Of a stretch of 64,000 nt of DNA, positions 43,820 to 53,018 are shown piece by piece (position 1 is the stretch's first letter; each line of letters starts with the position of its first letter). Source of the stretch: Algoriphagus marincola DSM 16067 (GTDB taxonomy: Bacteria > Bacteroidota > Bacteroidia > Cytophagales > Cyclobacteriaceae). Below the pieces are notes generated by a model. It was not told the DNA's origin, did no database searches, and was given only the letters and a program-made list of their open reading frames with translations. The stretch lies in assembly GCF_000429405.1 (NCBI RefSeq), contig NZ_KE386897.1, positions 8,031 to 72,030 of the forward strand. Direction: 5' to 3'. Both the position numbers and the translations under genes were made by a program.

Positions 43820-44541
43820 ACATAGCCCTTATTTCTGGTACTTCCGGGCTTATCGGAATGCAATTGTTGCATCAATTACTGAAAAGCAATTCCTTCGATT
43901 ACATCATCAGCGTAGGTCGAAGGACGCTTGCCTTAAAGGATCCAAAGCTCATTCAAATTTCAGGTGACCTTTCAAAGATTCAGGATTGGGACTGGCAGAA
44001 TGAAATCAATTCTAAAAGCCTAGGTGGGGAATATCAAGAATTAGTAAAGGCCATTGAGAATGAAAACTGTGAAATTTCAGCTTTTTGTTCTTTGGGGACT
44101 ACCATCAAAAATGCAGGTTCAAAGGAACGTTTCTTTGAGATTGATCATGATTTGGTAATCGGCTTTGCAAATTGGGTAAAAAGCTTGGGAGCCAAATCCT
44201 TTCATTATGTATCGGCTACCGGGGCAGATGCAGATTCTTCTATTTTTTATAATAAAGTCAAAGGACAAACTGAGCAGGATCTAGAAAAAATTGGGTTTGA
44301 TCGCTTGAAGATTTATCAGCCTTCCCTTCTATTAGGAAATCGCTCCGAATTTCGTTTTGGGGAGCAAGTGGCTACCATTCTGATGAAGCCCTTGGTCTGG
44401 TTAAAGCTCTTCAAAAACTTCCGTCCTATCTATGACTATCAGGTAGCAAAGTCCATGGTCATCGTGGATTTAGATCCAAAAAGAAAAGGGCTTGAGCGAA
44501 TCAGTTCGGGTGAAATGCAGGACCTAACAGCCAAAAAATAA
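43816..44541 (+). CDS. NAD(P)-binding Rossmann-fold protein (TIP30/epimerase-like)
   Basis: A 241-residue short-chain-dehydrogenase/NAD(P)H-binding protein: N-terminal ALISGTSGLIGMQLLHQLL (glycine-rich GTSGLIG at about 8-14), ISVGRRTL, CSLGTTIKNAGSKERFFEIDHDLV near 95, and HYVSATGADADSSIFYNKVKGQTE near 130 (Y-x3-K), with YQPSLLLGNR. This pattern matches HTATIP2-like atypical SDR proteins. Substrate unknown. It overlaps the previous gene by 4 bases and is 1 base from dtd. Confidence 0.8.
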   Translation: MNIALISGTSGLIGMQLLHQLLKSNSFDYIISVGRRTLALKDPKLIQISGDLSKIQDWDWQNEINSKSLGGEYQELVKAIENENCEISAFCSLGTTIKNAGSKERFFEIDHDLVIGFANWVKSLGAKSFHYVSATGADADSSIFYNKVKGQTEQDLEKIGFDRLKIYQPSLLLGNRSEFRFGEQVATILMKPLVWLKLFKNFRPIYDYQVAKSMVIVDLDPKRKGLERISSGEMQDLTAKK

Positions 44542-44542
44542 G

Positions 44543-44995
44543 ATGATATCAGTAATCCAGCGGGTATCCGAAGCTTCCGTCAAAATAGAAGGTAAAATCA
44601 AATCTGAAATTGGATTAGGTTTGATGGTTTTGTTGGGGATTGAGGATGCAGATACAGAAGAAGATATCGAATGGCTTTCGAAGAAAATCGTCAATCTTAG
44701 AATTTTCCCTGATGATCAGGAAGTGATGAATCGAAGTTTGCTGGATGTAGGTGGGGATATTTTATTGATTTCCCAGTTTACTTTACATGCGAGTACCAAA
44801 AAAGGAAACCGTCCTTCTTACATTAAAGCGGCCAAGCCTCCTGTAGCGATTCCACTTTACGAAAAGATGATCCAAGCTCTTGAAATCGAATTGGGTAAAA
44901 AGATTGGAACCGGTGAGTTCGGGGCCGATATGAAAGTGGCACTAATTAATGATGGGCCTGTGACTATTACCATTGATACAAAAAATAGGGTATAA
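44543..44995 (+). CDS. dtd: D-aminoacyl-tRNA deacylase
   Basis: A 150-residue enzyme that hydrolyses D-amino acids from tRNA. It begins VIQRVSEASVKIEG, with NLRIFPDDQEVMNRSLLDVGGDILLISQFTLHAS (SQFTL motif near residue 76-80), GNRPSYIKAAKPP, and GEFGADMKVALINDGPVTI (NxGPVT motif near 135). Both hallmark motifs are intact and length is typical. It is the last gene before a terminator. Confidence 0.95.
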   Translation: MISVIQRVSEASVKIEGKIKSEIGLGLMVLLGIEDADTEEDIEWLSKKIVNLRIFPDDQEVMNRSLLDVGGDILLISQFTLHASTKKGNRPSYIKAAKPPVAIPLYEKMIQALEIELGKKIGTGEFGADMKVALINDGPVTITIDTKNRV

Positions 44996-45030
44996 AAAAA
45001 GTGCCCAAAATCGAATTAAGGGCACTTTAT
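44994..45030. terminator. Terminator hairpin between dtd and the leishmanolysin-like gene
   Basis: Perfect 9-bp inverted repeat AAAGTGCCC (44998-45006) with GGGCACTTT (45020-45028), loop of 13 bases, flanked by A-tract on the left and TTTAT on the right. It could stop transcription from both converging genes. Confidence 0.75.
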
Positions 45031-45046
45031 GAAGATTTGATTTAAG

Positions 45047-46147
45047 CTATTCTACCTTAATATAACCTTTTGGCTTGTATAGAATCTCTCGCTCAGCGAT
45101 GTGAATACCTTCACCTGCCTCTGTATTCAATCGAGCAACTATTTGATCTCTTACAGAATAAGGATCTCCTACTAACGCTACGCCATATCCAAGATCTCTA
45201 AGTGAACCAGCGGTAATTCGGCTGAGTGGATTGACACCTAGGTTTAAGAATCCTGTCATTAACTCATTATCGAGGATGTCTTCACTCCAATGAGAAAATG
45301 CTGTACCTGGTCCTGCTGCTGCACCTTCTATAGGAAGGGCATTCTCTCCACCCGCTGCTCTCCAGTGGATATTTCCAAATCTACCCGTAAAGAATGGGTT
45401 TTCTGGAGTGCCTGCTATAAGTTGCCTTTCAAAGTTTACCCCATCAAAAGTCAAATCCCAAACAGTACCGATACCTAATACATGCCCCATTTCATGAATA
45501 ATTACTTCATCAAAAAGATTAAATGCTTCCAAAACTGCTAAGTCTGAGGTATCAAAGAACATGAATCCTGAAAGAGGTAAATTATCTGCAAATCGAATGA
45601 AATTAGGCCCTGCAGCTCCTAAGATATTACCTGGTCCATCAATATTTGTAAGTACAACTTCGATAACTATGTCATCCACTTGCTCTCCTGCAGGGATAAC
45701 AAAGCCCCCAAAAGCACCAGGAATTGGACCTGAAATGTTGGGTACATCTTTGATAATGATTTGCTCCCATCTGGCAGCCGACTCCCTAAAGACTTGTTCT
45801 TGTGCGGCAGTCACTGGTGTCAAAAATTCTAATTGTATATTAAAACGGACACGTTCAGACCCACCGCCTCTCGTCCTTGCATTAGCATCAGCAAGAGATT
45901 CGTCAGCCTTAGGTACGGTGATGACTACAGGTTCTCCTTCTGGTTGTTGGGGTAACTCAAAGGTTCGACTCTGATCCACCGCTTGTGTTTGAACGACGGT
46001 ATCCTGACTTAATTCAGAACATGCTGTGAAAGTCAGAAGTCCAGCTGCGGTAGCTAAGGTAAAACCTAAAGAGGACCTCCCAGGTAGTGGTTTAAAGAAG
46101 CGATTGAAACCAGAAGGAATCTCTCGCATTTTGGAAAATTTAAGCAT
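45047..46147 (-). CDS. Leishmanolysin-like (M8) zinc metalloprotease lipoprotein
   Basis: A 366-residue lipoprotein; the signal region ends in lipobox FTAC (about residue 43) after an unusually long charged N-terminus, so the true start may be an internal Met. The zinc site is HEMGHVLGIG (His 218, Glu 219, His 222) and the third ligand is His 286 in FSHWSEDILDNELMTG, the arrangement of the M8 leishmanolysin family. The mature N-terminal region has a ADESLADANARTRGGG linker. It would act at the cell surface or periplasm. Confidence 0.85.
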   Translation of the reverse strand: MLKFSKMREIPSGFNRFFKPLPGRSSLGFTLATAAGLLTFTACSELSQDTVVQTQAVDQSRTFELPQQPEGEPVVITVPKADESLADANARTRGGGSERVRFNIQLEFLTPVTAAQEQVFRESAARWEQIIIKDVPNISGPIPGAFGGFVIPAGEQVDDIVIEVVLTNIDGPGNILGAAGPNFIRFADNLPLSGFMFFDTSDLAVLEAFNLFDEVIIHEMGHVLGIGTVWDLTFDGVNFERQLIAGTPENPFFTGRFGNIHWRAAGGENALPIEGAAAGPGTAFSHWSEDILDNELMTGFLNLGVNPLSRITAGSLRDLGYGVALVGDPYSVRDQIVARLNTEAGEGIHIAEREILYKPKGYIKVE

Positions 46148-46401
46148 AAGATAGTTGTTAGAATTAGTAAAAGATAAAGTTTAAAACTTAGGTCAATATA
46201 AAACCTGAAAATTATTATTAAAAATTAAAAAGGAAAAAATGTGATTATTTTAATTTAAATATTGATTTAGTATCATTATAAATGCAAAAATGTTGCATTT
46301 AATAATTCTACTGGTATTCGGGATGAATTTGAATTTTTGGTTTTTTTCGTTAATTCAATATCAATTTCCCTATTCCTTTTTGCTTTAAATATTCGATTTA
46401 A

Positions 46402-47886
46402 TTGACTGCACCTCTCATAAAAATATCCACTGGACAAATAATTTTTAAAGGAAAAACCGCTTTTTCAGATTTGGATTTTTTTTGGGATTCAGGTGAAAGT
46501 TGGGCTATCCTAAGCGAAGCTGGTTGGCTCCAAACGGCCTTTCTGGAAACCCTCCGCGGGAATACAGTTGTCAAGTCAGGAACTGTCACTAGACCTTTTG
46601 CTGATCAATATTTAAGTGTAAAAAGACAGCAAAAGGAGGTGGCCAGTTTTCGTGACCTTATGGCCTATGTATCCCAGCGCTATGAATTCAGAAATAAATT
46701 CAATCAACAGAACTTTTACTTTCAGCAACGCTTCAATTCGGCTGAATCAGAAGAAACAGAAACAGTAGAAAAATATTTGTCAACTGTTCAGTCCAGGCAA
46801 GAGGGACCTTGGACTCTGGAAAAGGTACTTGAATTACTGTACTTGAAGGACCTACGTGAGGAATCACTCCTGAAACTTTCCAATGGAGAAACTAGGCGCT
46901 TGGCTATTGCAGCAGGATTGATGCGTCAACCCGATATTTTCTTGATGGATCATCCAACCACAGGACTAGATATAGAAAGTCGGGCGGCTTTTGGGGAGAT
47001 AATTAATGCCATTCAAAAGGAAGGAGTGCAAATTTTGATTACTTGCAATCCTCAGGATATTCCTTCAGGTATTCAGAAAATTGGTCTTCTGGATCAACAT
47101 GGAATTACCAAGATCTGGCATTCAGCGGATTTTTCACCCATGTCAAATCACATCGGTGAAAAAGCTTGGGATTGGGAACTGTTTCAAAGTTTATTGCCTC
47201 AAAAAAATGCTAGTGATGATCCTTTGGTAGTTTTGGAAAAGGTGACCATCAGCTACCAGGAAAAGATCATCTTGGATGCGGTCAACTGGGAAATTCAGGC
47301 TGGAGAACGTTGGCTTTTAAAAGGGGTAAATGGATCCGGAAAATCTACCTTGATTTCTTTATTGATCGGTGAAAACCCTCAAGCCTATTCTCAAAATATT
47401 TGGTTATTTGGCCGAAAAAGAGGAACTGGAGAATCTATTTGGGATATCAAGAAACCTACCGGATTTGTCGCTCCCGAACTAGTACGTTTTTTTCCATCCA
47501 ATCAAACCTGTAGAAAAGTAATTTTGAGTGGTTTATTTGATACCATGGGTTTGTTCAAAAAAGTCAATGCTGAAGAGGAAGAACTGGCTTTAAATTGGAT
47601 GAAAGTATTTGAATTGGAAAATGTGGCCGAGCATCCCATTCAAAGAATTTCATTGGACCAACAGCGGTGGGCACTTCTCGCCCGTGCCTTGATCAAAAAG
47701 CCAAGATTATTGATTTTGGACGAAGCTTCACAAGGTCTGGATCTCGCCCAACGGAAGCTTTTTACTCAGACTGTTCAAAAGCTCTGTGAACTCTCAGGTA
47801 TCAGTTTGATTTTTGTCAGCCACTATCCTGAGGATGTGCCAGTTGCTGTGGATCAGATTTTCGAATTACCATCAGAAAAACCTTAG
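46402..47886 (+). CDS. Two-domain ABC ATPase (ModF-like) with one degenerate site
   Basis: A 494-residue protein with two ABC ATPase domains and no transmembrane segment. Domain 1 has a lost Walker A (SEAGWLQTA at 38-46), an intact signature LSNGE near 159, and Walker B LMDHP with His in place of the catalytic Glu (near 184). Domain 2 has intact Walker A GVNGSGKST near 308-316, Walker B LILDEA near 437-442, but a degenerate signature ISLDQQ near 416. The losses are complementary: one composite site would be functional, the other dead. Similar to ModF/PhrA-type cytosolic ABC proteins. The start is TTG at 46402, preceded by a 254-base AT-rich gap. Confidence 0.85.
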   Translation: MTAPLIKISTGQIIFKGKTAFSDLDFFWDSGESWAILSEAGWLQTAFLETLRGNTVVKSGTVTRPFADQYLSVKRQQKEVASFRDLMAYVSQRYEFRNKFNQQNFYFQQRFNSAESEETETVEKYLSTVQSRQEGPWTLEKVLELLYLKDLREESLLKLSNGETRRLAIAAGLMRQPDIFLMDHPTTGLDIESRAAFGEIINAIQKEGVQILITCNPQDIPSGIQKIGLLDQHGITKIWHSADFSPMSNHIGEKAWDWELFQSLLPQKNASDDPLVVLEKVTISYQEKIILDAVNWEIQAGERWLLKGVNGSGKSTLISLLIGENPQAYSQNIWLFGRKRGTGESIWDIKKPTGFVAPELVRFFPSNQTCRKVILSGLFDTMGLFKKVNAEEEELALNWMKVFELENVAEHPIQRISLDQQRWALLARALIKKPRLLILDEASQGLDLAQRKLFTQTVQKLCELSGISLIFVSHYPEDVPVAVDQIFELPSEKP

Positions 47887-47954
47887 CTCCGAATTCAAAA
47901 GATCGAACTGGTTTTTGAATTAAAAGATGTATTTTATTTTTTCAAAATCATCGT

Positions 47955-49199
47955 ATGAACTCGAGAAGAAGTTTCCTTCAAAAAATGGGTCTGGCTTGGA
48001 TGGCTCCTGCAGCCTGGAATAGCTTGGAGTTTCCTGGTTTATCCATGCCTCTAAACCAACAATCCTGGGAGCAGATTCGCCTTCAATTCCCTTTGGAAAA
48101 AGATCGTATCTATTTGAATAACGGGACATTTGGACCTTCTCCTTTTCCTGTGCTCAAGGCGGTTCAAGATTCATTTGAAAAAACCAATCGCACCGGGAAT
48201 TACGGGAATCCCGGATCTGGAAGGGAGAAAATTGCTGAGTTTTTTGGGGTAAAGCCAACTGAGATATCCTTGACCCATAACACTACAGAGGGGATCAATA
48301 TTATGGCACAGGGCCTTCCTTTGCAAGCAGGTGATGAAGTAATTGTGACTACACATGAGCATGCTGGGAATGCGATACCTTGGCTTAATCGTATTCATTT
48401 GGACGGTATTGTGTTGCGAGTGTTTGAGCCTAAGCAAACCCAAGAGGAAAATTTTGAAACGATCAAAAACCTAATCTCTTCTCGTACCAAAGCTATAGCC
48501 ATTCCCCATGTGACTTGCACGACTGGTACTGTCTTTCCCGTTCGCGAGATTTCTGAATTTGCCAGAGAAAAAGGGATTTGGACGGCCATTGACGGTGCGC
48601 ATGGTGCCGGTACTTTCGACTTAAATCTCAAAGATCTGGGTTGCGACTTTTATGCAGGTTGCTTTCATAAATGGATGCTCGGGCCCAATGGTACGGGCTT
48701 TCTGTTTGTGCGAGAAGAACTGCTTGATACCTTACAAGCCTTTTATGTTGGAGCTAAGTCCGAGAAAAGTTGGGTTTTGAACGAAAAAGAAGCACATTTC
48801 GGTGGCTATACCGATTCTGCCCATCGCTATGATTATGGCACTCAAAGTACTCCCATGCATGAAGGGGTGGTAGCTGCGGTGGATTTTCATCAGGAAATAG
48901 GAAAGGCTAGGACAGAAGCAAGAATTCGGGAGCTAAATGACTACCTCTATCAGTCGTTAAGTCAGCTAGATACATTGGAAATACTCACTCCCGAACAACG
49001 AGAGTCTCGGATTTCTGTAGTGACTTTTCGGATTCCTAACACTGATTATCGGGACATTGCGAAAGCCCTTGGACAAAATAAGATCCGGATTCGTGGAGTT
49101 CATGAAGCAGGATTAAATGCTATTCGGGTTTCCACTCATATTTACAATTCCGAGTCTGAGTTGGATCTCCTGATTCAGGAGTTAAAGAGACTTAGTTGA
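47955..49199 (+). CDS. Tat-type PLP-dependent aminotransferase class V
   Basis: A 414-residue protein. Residues 1-25 (MNSRRSFLQKMGLAW) carry a twin-arginine SRRSFLQK motif, so export by Tat is likely. The class V core is present: LTHNTTEGINIMAQG, VIVTTHEHAGNAIPWL, FDGAHGAG-type DGAHGAGTF near 215, and the PLP lysine in CFHKWMLGPNGTGFL near 239, followed by YGTQS near 297. It resembles isopenicillin-N-epimerase-like, cysteine-desulfurase-like enzymes. Exported PLP enzymes are uncommon. It overlaps the downstream convergent gene by 18 bases. Confidence 0.82.
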   Translation: MNSRRSFLQKMGLAWMAPAAWNSLEFPGLSMPLNQQSWEQIRLQFPLEKDRIYLNNGTFGPSPFPVLKAVQDSFEKTNRTGNYGNPGSGREKIAEFFGVKPTEISLTHNTTEGINIMAQGLPLQAGDEVIVTTHEHAGNAIPWLNRIHLDGIVLRVFEPKQTQEENFETIKNLISSRTKAIAIPHVTCTTGTVFPVREISEFAREKGIWTAIDGAHGAGTFDLNLKDLGCDFYAGCFHKWMLGPNGTGFLFVREELLDTLQAFYVGAKSEKSWVLNEKEAHFGGYTDSAHRYDYGTQSTPMHEGVVAAVDFHQEIGKARTEARIRELNDYLYQSLSQLDTLEILTPEQRESRISVVTFRIPNTDYRDIAKALGQNKIRIRGVHEAGLNAIRVSTHIYNSESELDLLIQELKRLS

Positions 49200-49568
49200 T
49201 TTGGCTTTTGCAGCTACTTTTTGAAGAGCTTCTTCCTTGCGATAAAGTGCTATTTTTTGGATAAGTCCTAAAGGCAAATCTCCTTCATAAGGAAGCTGTA
49301 CAACTCCCTTTGAAGTTGGGTAATCCTTCAGTTCCTCAGCAAAAGCTTTCACTCCGGAAGCAGTGGGGTAAAAGCCCAGGTGATTTTTCATAGCTGCATA
49401 GTAAACAAGGATTTCTGAGGTTTTGAATGCAGGCATGTGATAGCTGATGACCTCTTTTGCTTCAGGGAGAACCTCTTTAAGTGTTTGTCTTATTTGTTGG
49501 AGTTTTTCCTGCTTTTCGATTGGAAACCAGCTGAAATACTCTTCTATGCTTTCGGCTTTTGGACCCAT
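49182..49568 (-). CDS. DUF1801 (YdhG-like) protein
   Basis: A 128-residue protein of the DUF1801 / YdhG group: SIEEYFSWFPIEKQEKLQQIRQTLKEVLPEAKEVISYHMPAFK, ILVYYAAMKNHLGFYPTASGVKAFAEEL, and PYEGDLPLGLIQKIALYR. The start at 49568 (MGPKAESIEEY) is preferred; the ORF-extending ATG at 49607 would overlap the alcohol dehydrogenase stop by 38 bases. Function is unknown; some members are called iron chaperone-like on weak grounds. Its 3' end overlaps the Tat-PLP gene by 18 bases. Confidence 0.8.
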   Translation of the reverse strand: MGPKAESIEEYFSWFPIEKQEKLQQIRQTLKEVLPEAKEVISYHMPAFKTSEILVYYAAMKNHLGFYPTASGVKAFAEELKDYPTSKGVVQLPYEGDLPLGLIQKIALYRKEEALQKVAAKAKSTKSL

Positions 49569-49569
49569 T

Positions 49570-50610
49570 TTAGAATTGATTGATGATGGTAATTCCTTGA
49601 TTTTCAAATTTATTCATTTCAGGGAGAGCTTTTGTGGCTTCTTCGAGCGAAATGGTTTTTCCGATTAATAACTCAGGTTTTAGCTTTCCAGTTGAGATCA
49701 TGTCCATCATCTCCTGATACCTCCAAGCTTGCATGCCATGACTGCCTAAAATCTCCAGTTCCTTGGCAATAACCAAATTCATGGGTAGTGCAGTGTCTTT
49801 TTCTGAATCCAAAAGGAGACCAACTTGGATATGTTTTCCTCTTTTTCTCAGGCTAGCCACCGAATCATAAGCCAATTGACTTTTACCCAAACAATCCAAA
49901 GAAACATGAGCGCCGCCATGGGTAATTTCTAGAATTGCTGTTGGGATTGCTGATTCAGTCAATGGGTTTAAAAGAACATCCGTGCCAAGCTTTTTTGCTA
50001 TTTGCAATTGTTTCTCGGAAATATCAATCGCAATCACTTGTGCCCCCAAAGCTTTGACAATCATGATAGCGGATAGTCCCACTCCTCCGCATCCAAAGAC
50101 AGCCACCCATTGTCCTCCAGATACCTTTCCCTGATCTACTACCGCACGAAAGGAAGTGGCGAAGCGGCAACCTAGGCTAGCTGCAGTTTCAAATGCCATC
50201 GAATCCGGAAGAGCTACCAAATTGGTATCTGCCCGGTCGGTTCTGACGTACTCAGCAAACGATCCCCAATGGGTAAAACCTGGCTGAAACTGATCATCAC
50301 AAACTTGTTGGTTTCCTGAGGCACAGGTAGGACAGATTCCACAGGCGCAAACAAAAGGAACAGTCACCCGATCTCCGATTTTCCATTTTTTTACATTCTT
50401 ACCTACAGCCGAAACAATCCCTGCAAACTCATGACCCGGAACGTGCGGTAATTCAATATCTTCATCATGCCCCATCCATCCATGCCAATCAGACCTACAA
50501 AGTCCAGTTGCTTTGACTTCGATCACCACGCCATTTTTCTCAGGGGTGGGATCTTTAACTTTCTGAATTTTTGGACTAGTTTGAAATTGTTCGTAGACCA
50601 ATGCCTTCAT
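49570..50610 (-). CDS. Zinc-dependent alcohol dehydrogenase (MDR family)
   Basis: A 346-residue medium-chain dehydrogenase. The catalytic zinc ligands occur in [12 protein letters not shown] (near 36-47) and GHEFAG (near 61-66); the structural zinc lobe is [17 protein letters not shown] (about 92-108, Cys-x2-Cys-x2-Cys-x7-Cys). The NAD-binding motif is [11 protein letters not shown] near 172. Substrate is an unspecified alcohol/aldehyde. It is one base from the DUF1801 gene and oriented the same way. Confidence 0.9.
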   Translation of the reverse strand: MKALVYEQFQTSPKIQKVKDPTPEKNGVVIEVKATGLCRSDWHGWMGHDEDIELPHVPGHEFAGIVSAVGKNVKKWKIGDRVTVPFVCACGICPTCASGNQQVCDDQFQPGFTHWGSFAEYVRTDRADTNLVALPDSMAFETAASLGCRFATSFRAVVDQGKVSGGQWVAVFGCGGVGLSAIMIVKALGAQVIAIDISEKQLQIAKKLGTDVLLNPLTESAIPTAILEITHGGAHVSLDCLGKSQLAYDSVASLRKRGKHIQVGLLLDSEKDTALPMNLVIAKELEILGSHGMQAWRYQEMMDMISTGKLKPELLIGKTISLEEATKALPEMNKFENQGITIINQF

Positions 50611-50692
50611 ATTTCCGATTTTTCTGAAAAGTAGCTAATCCCTTCTGTTTTTTCTTAGTTACTTTCGGAATGAAATTCGAAATTATTTCTTT

Positions 50693-51040
50693 ATGGACTT
50701 AATTAAGCAAGAAATCACCTTGGCTGAAGCCCAAGAAAAAGTAGATCAGTGGATCAAAACGGTGGGTGTTCGCTATTTCAATGAACTAACCAATATGACC
50801 ATACTGATGGAAGAGGTGGGGGAGTTGGCCAGGCTTATGGCTCGTACTTATGGGGAGCAGTCATTCAAAGAATCGGACAAAGGAAAAGACCTGGGAGATG
50901 AAATGGCTGATGTACTTTGGGTATTGATCTGTCTGGCTAATCAGACGGGAGTCGATTTGACAGAAGCCCTTCGCAAAAACTTCGAAAAGAAGAATATCCG
51001 GGATAAAGACCGGCATCAAAAAAATGAGAAATTGAAATGA
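50693..51040 (+). CDS. MazG-like nucleotide pyrophosphohydrolase
   Basis: A 115-residue all-alpha NTP pyrophosphohydrolase of the MazG/RS21-C6-like group, which hydrolyses non-canonical dNTPs to monophosphates. Metal-binding acidic residues are in NMTILMEEVGELARLMARTYGE (about 36-57) and KDLGDEMADVLWVLICLANQTGVDLTEAL (about 65-93), the EExxE and ExxD pattern. It is divergent from the alcohol dehydrogenase and followed by a repeat-bearing gap. Confidence 0.88.
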   Translation: MDLIKQEITLAEAQEKVDQWIKTVGVRYFNELTNMTILMEEVGELARLMARTYGEQSFKESDKGKDLGDEMADVLWVLICLANQTGVDLTEALRKNFEKKNIRDKDRHQKNEKLK

Positions 51041-51572
51041 GGCTGTCTCAAAAGGAAAGCTTGTCACATTGAGCAATTGCTAGTACTCTGGTAAGAATCT
51101 TACCACAAAAGGCAGGTAGTCGAAATGTCCTACGTTGGATACCGAGATTGACATTCGATGTCGAGACTGTAAGTTATCAAGCGCTACTAGAAATCTCATT
51201 TATTCCGAAGTTCAATTCTTTAAAATATAAAGTCAGTTTTAGATATATCAATCGCTTGCAGCTTCAATTAATCATTTTCTTTTTTCTTGTTGTTCTTTTG
51301 GCTTGAACCAAAAGAACCAAAAGTTCAAGACGCAGCAAAGCTCCATCCGCACAAGGCCGGACGCTGGCCCGCTCCTGCCTGCCGGCAAAGGCAGGGCTGC
51401 GCCAGCCTACCGCGCCCACACCATACAAGTTTTCGATAAAAACTGCATTTAATCGCAAAATGACAAAAAAAAAGTTTATTTTGGATTGCTCTGTCATCCC
51501 CTTATTCTGATCTTCGAAGATTATTTAATTCACAGACTTACAAAGAAACTAATTAGGAGATAGCCTTTTTTC
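51041..51572. repeat. 530-base gap with dispersed repeat block
   Basis: No gene is supported. Words at about 51045-51140 (GAGGCTGTCTCAAAAGG, CACATTGAGC, GTCGAAATG) belong to dispersed Bacteroidetes-style repeats. At 51270-51425 there is a C+G-rich block that is an inverted relative of about 20507-20630: read on the minus strand it gives GGGCGCGGTAGG, GCGGGCCAGCGTCCGGCCTTG and TTTTGGTTCTTTTGGTTC. The short frame at 51264-51497 is inside this repeat and is not called. Confidence 0.6.
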
Positions 51573-51809
51573 TTAGTTTTCTTTCAAAAACTTATAAATC
51601 TCATCTTTTAGATGTAATCGCTTGATTCGAAGTTGATTAGCCGTCTCATCAGAAGCCGGCACAGCATCTGACTCTACGCGGTAGATTTCATGATCCACCT
51701 CATCGTATTCCTCAAACAACTTTTTGAAGTGCTCATTTTCCGTTTTCAAGTCGTGGATTTTTGCTTCAAACTCAGGGAATTCTTCTTGTAGTGGGTGCTT
51801 TTTAAACAT
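51573..51809 (-). CDS. YdcH/DUF465-like small helical protein
   Basis: A 78-residue protein that reads as two amphipathic helices with the DUF465 pattern: PLQEEFPEFEAKIHDLKTENEHFKKLFEEYDEVDHEIYRVE (about 6-46) and LRIKRLHLKDEIYKFLKEN. The DUF465 family is widespread and of unknown function, probably forming short coiled coils. It is monocistronic. Confidence 0.85.
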   Translation of the reverse strand: MFKKHPLQEEFPEFEAKIHDLKTENEHFKKLFEEYDEVDHEIYRVESDAVPASDETANQLRIKRLHLKDEIYKFLKEN

Positions 51810-52022
51810 GTTTTTCGGGTTTTGTTTCTACAAGAATAGGCTAAATCTCACCGAACTTTGATGACTAAAATCACTTAGTCAAAAGACTATTGTTGGCTTT
51901 TAAGAGCAGAAATCAATATTCTTAAAACAGACTTTTTTGTTTGAGATTTTTTAGAATATTAAACTAAGACTCCAAAATGTTGCATAAAGTATTAGACAGC
52001 AGAAAGCAATTACTTTTTTTGA

Positions 52023-52961
52023 TTAAGTATGTTGTATGATATAGCAAACCATTTTAGATTCAGGATTCATGAAAATATACAAGTCCCCGTCACTCCAGAA
52101 ATTCATTAGGTTTAGTAGATCTGCATAATAGCCTTCTGTTGGTAAATCCAGATTGGTTTTGGCAAGCTTTACGTCTAAACCGTATGAAAATTGGGCCACA
52201 AACTTCATGGTTTTATTTGTTTTAGGACAGTCTGGTATATCAGGGCCTTGAATCCACTGTGGGATTCCCAAATGACCTGGACTAGCTGAGCTTCCTTGAT
52301 GAATCTCTGGCATTTCAGCCATTTTTTCTGTTTCCATGAATTTCTGCTCAAAAATAAGCTTTGTGTCATGCTTGACCCACTCATCTTCATAGCCGGTCTC
52401 TAAGTATTCCTCAGGATTCCAAACTTTTGGATTTAGGGGGTCTGAATAATCCATAAATAAACGGTAAAAGTTTCCATAGATTGGGACTGCTAAATGAAGA
52501 TCAAAAGGCAACCATTCGAGACCTACTGTTTCGGATGAAAGCGTTCCGAGGAATTGAAAAGATGGGCGCTCTTCAAACTTTGGTAACTTAAAGCTAGTTG
52601 GGAGGTCGCCACCGAGGTAGCTGCTACCAGTGTCACTAGTTTTGAAAATATATAAATCATGAGGAACAACCGGAATATAAGCCATTCCTTTTTCCTCTAA
52701 AGTAAGTTCTACCTCATCTCGATCACCATAAGACCAGAAGAATTTTTGAGTTAATTTTCCTTCTTCAAAGACTAATTCAAGCGCATCTACACTTGTTTGG
52801 ACCAATTCCTCTGAAATTGCTTGTGTCTTAAAAAAACGACGACATTGGTCGTCTCCGTTCAATTTTACTTCGTATCCTTCAAGAAAGACTTTTTGTTGCG
52901 GTGACTGGCAGGAAACACTCATAGTGAGCAGTAGAATGATAAAATAATAGGTGAGTCTCAA
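52023..52961 (-). CDS. Hypothetical lipoprotein
   Basis: A 312-residue lipoprotein with signal peptide and lipobox SVSC at residue 19. The mature protein is rich in aromatic and charged beta-strand segments (PSFQFLGTLSSETVGLEWLPFDLHL, MKFVAQFSYGLDVKLA) but matches no family recognised here. The frame is bracketed by AT-rich gaps, and it is the last minus-strand gene before the M81 gene, 58 bases away. No function can be proposed. Confidence 0.7.
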   Translation of the reverse strand: MRLTYYFIILLLTMSVSCQSPQQKVFLEGYEVKLNGDDQCRRFFKTQAISEELVQTSVDALELVFEEGKLTQKFFWSYGDRDEVELTLEEKGMAYIPVVPHDLYIFKTSDTGSSYLGGDLPTSFKLPKFEERPSFQFLGTLSSETVGLEWLPFDLHLAVPIYGNFYRLFMDYSDPLNPKVWNPEEYLETGYEDEWVKHDTKLIFEQKFMETEKMAEMPEIHQGSSASPGHLGIPQWIQGPDIPDCPKTNKTMKFVAQFSYGLDVKLAKTNLDLPTEGYYADLLNLMNFWSDGDLYIFMNPESKMVCYIIQHT

Positions 52962-53018
52962 TTTTTATTTTCGTTGAAATTGCTCCCAAATAAACTGAAA
53001 ATAATTTAATTTAAAGAG

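Noticed and set aside
51264-51497. 77-residue frame on the minus strand
   Set aside because: Lies wholly in a C+G-rich dispersed repeat related to 20507-20630.
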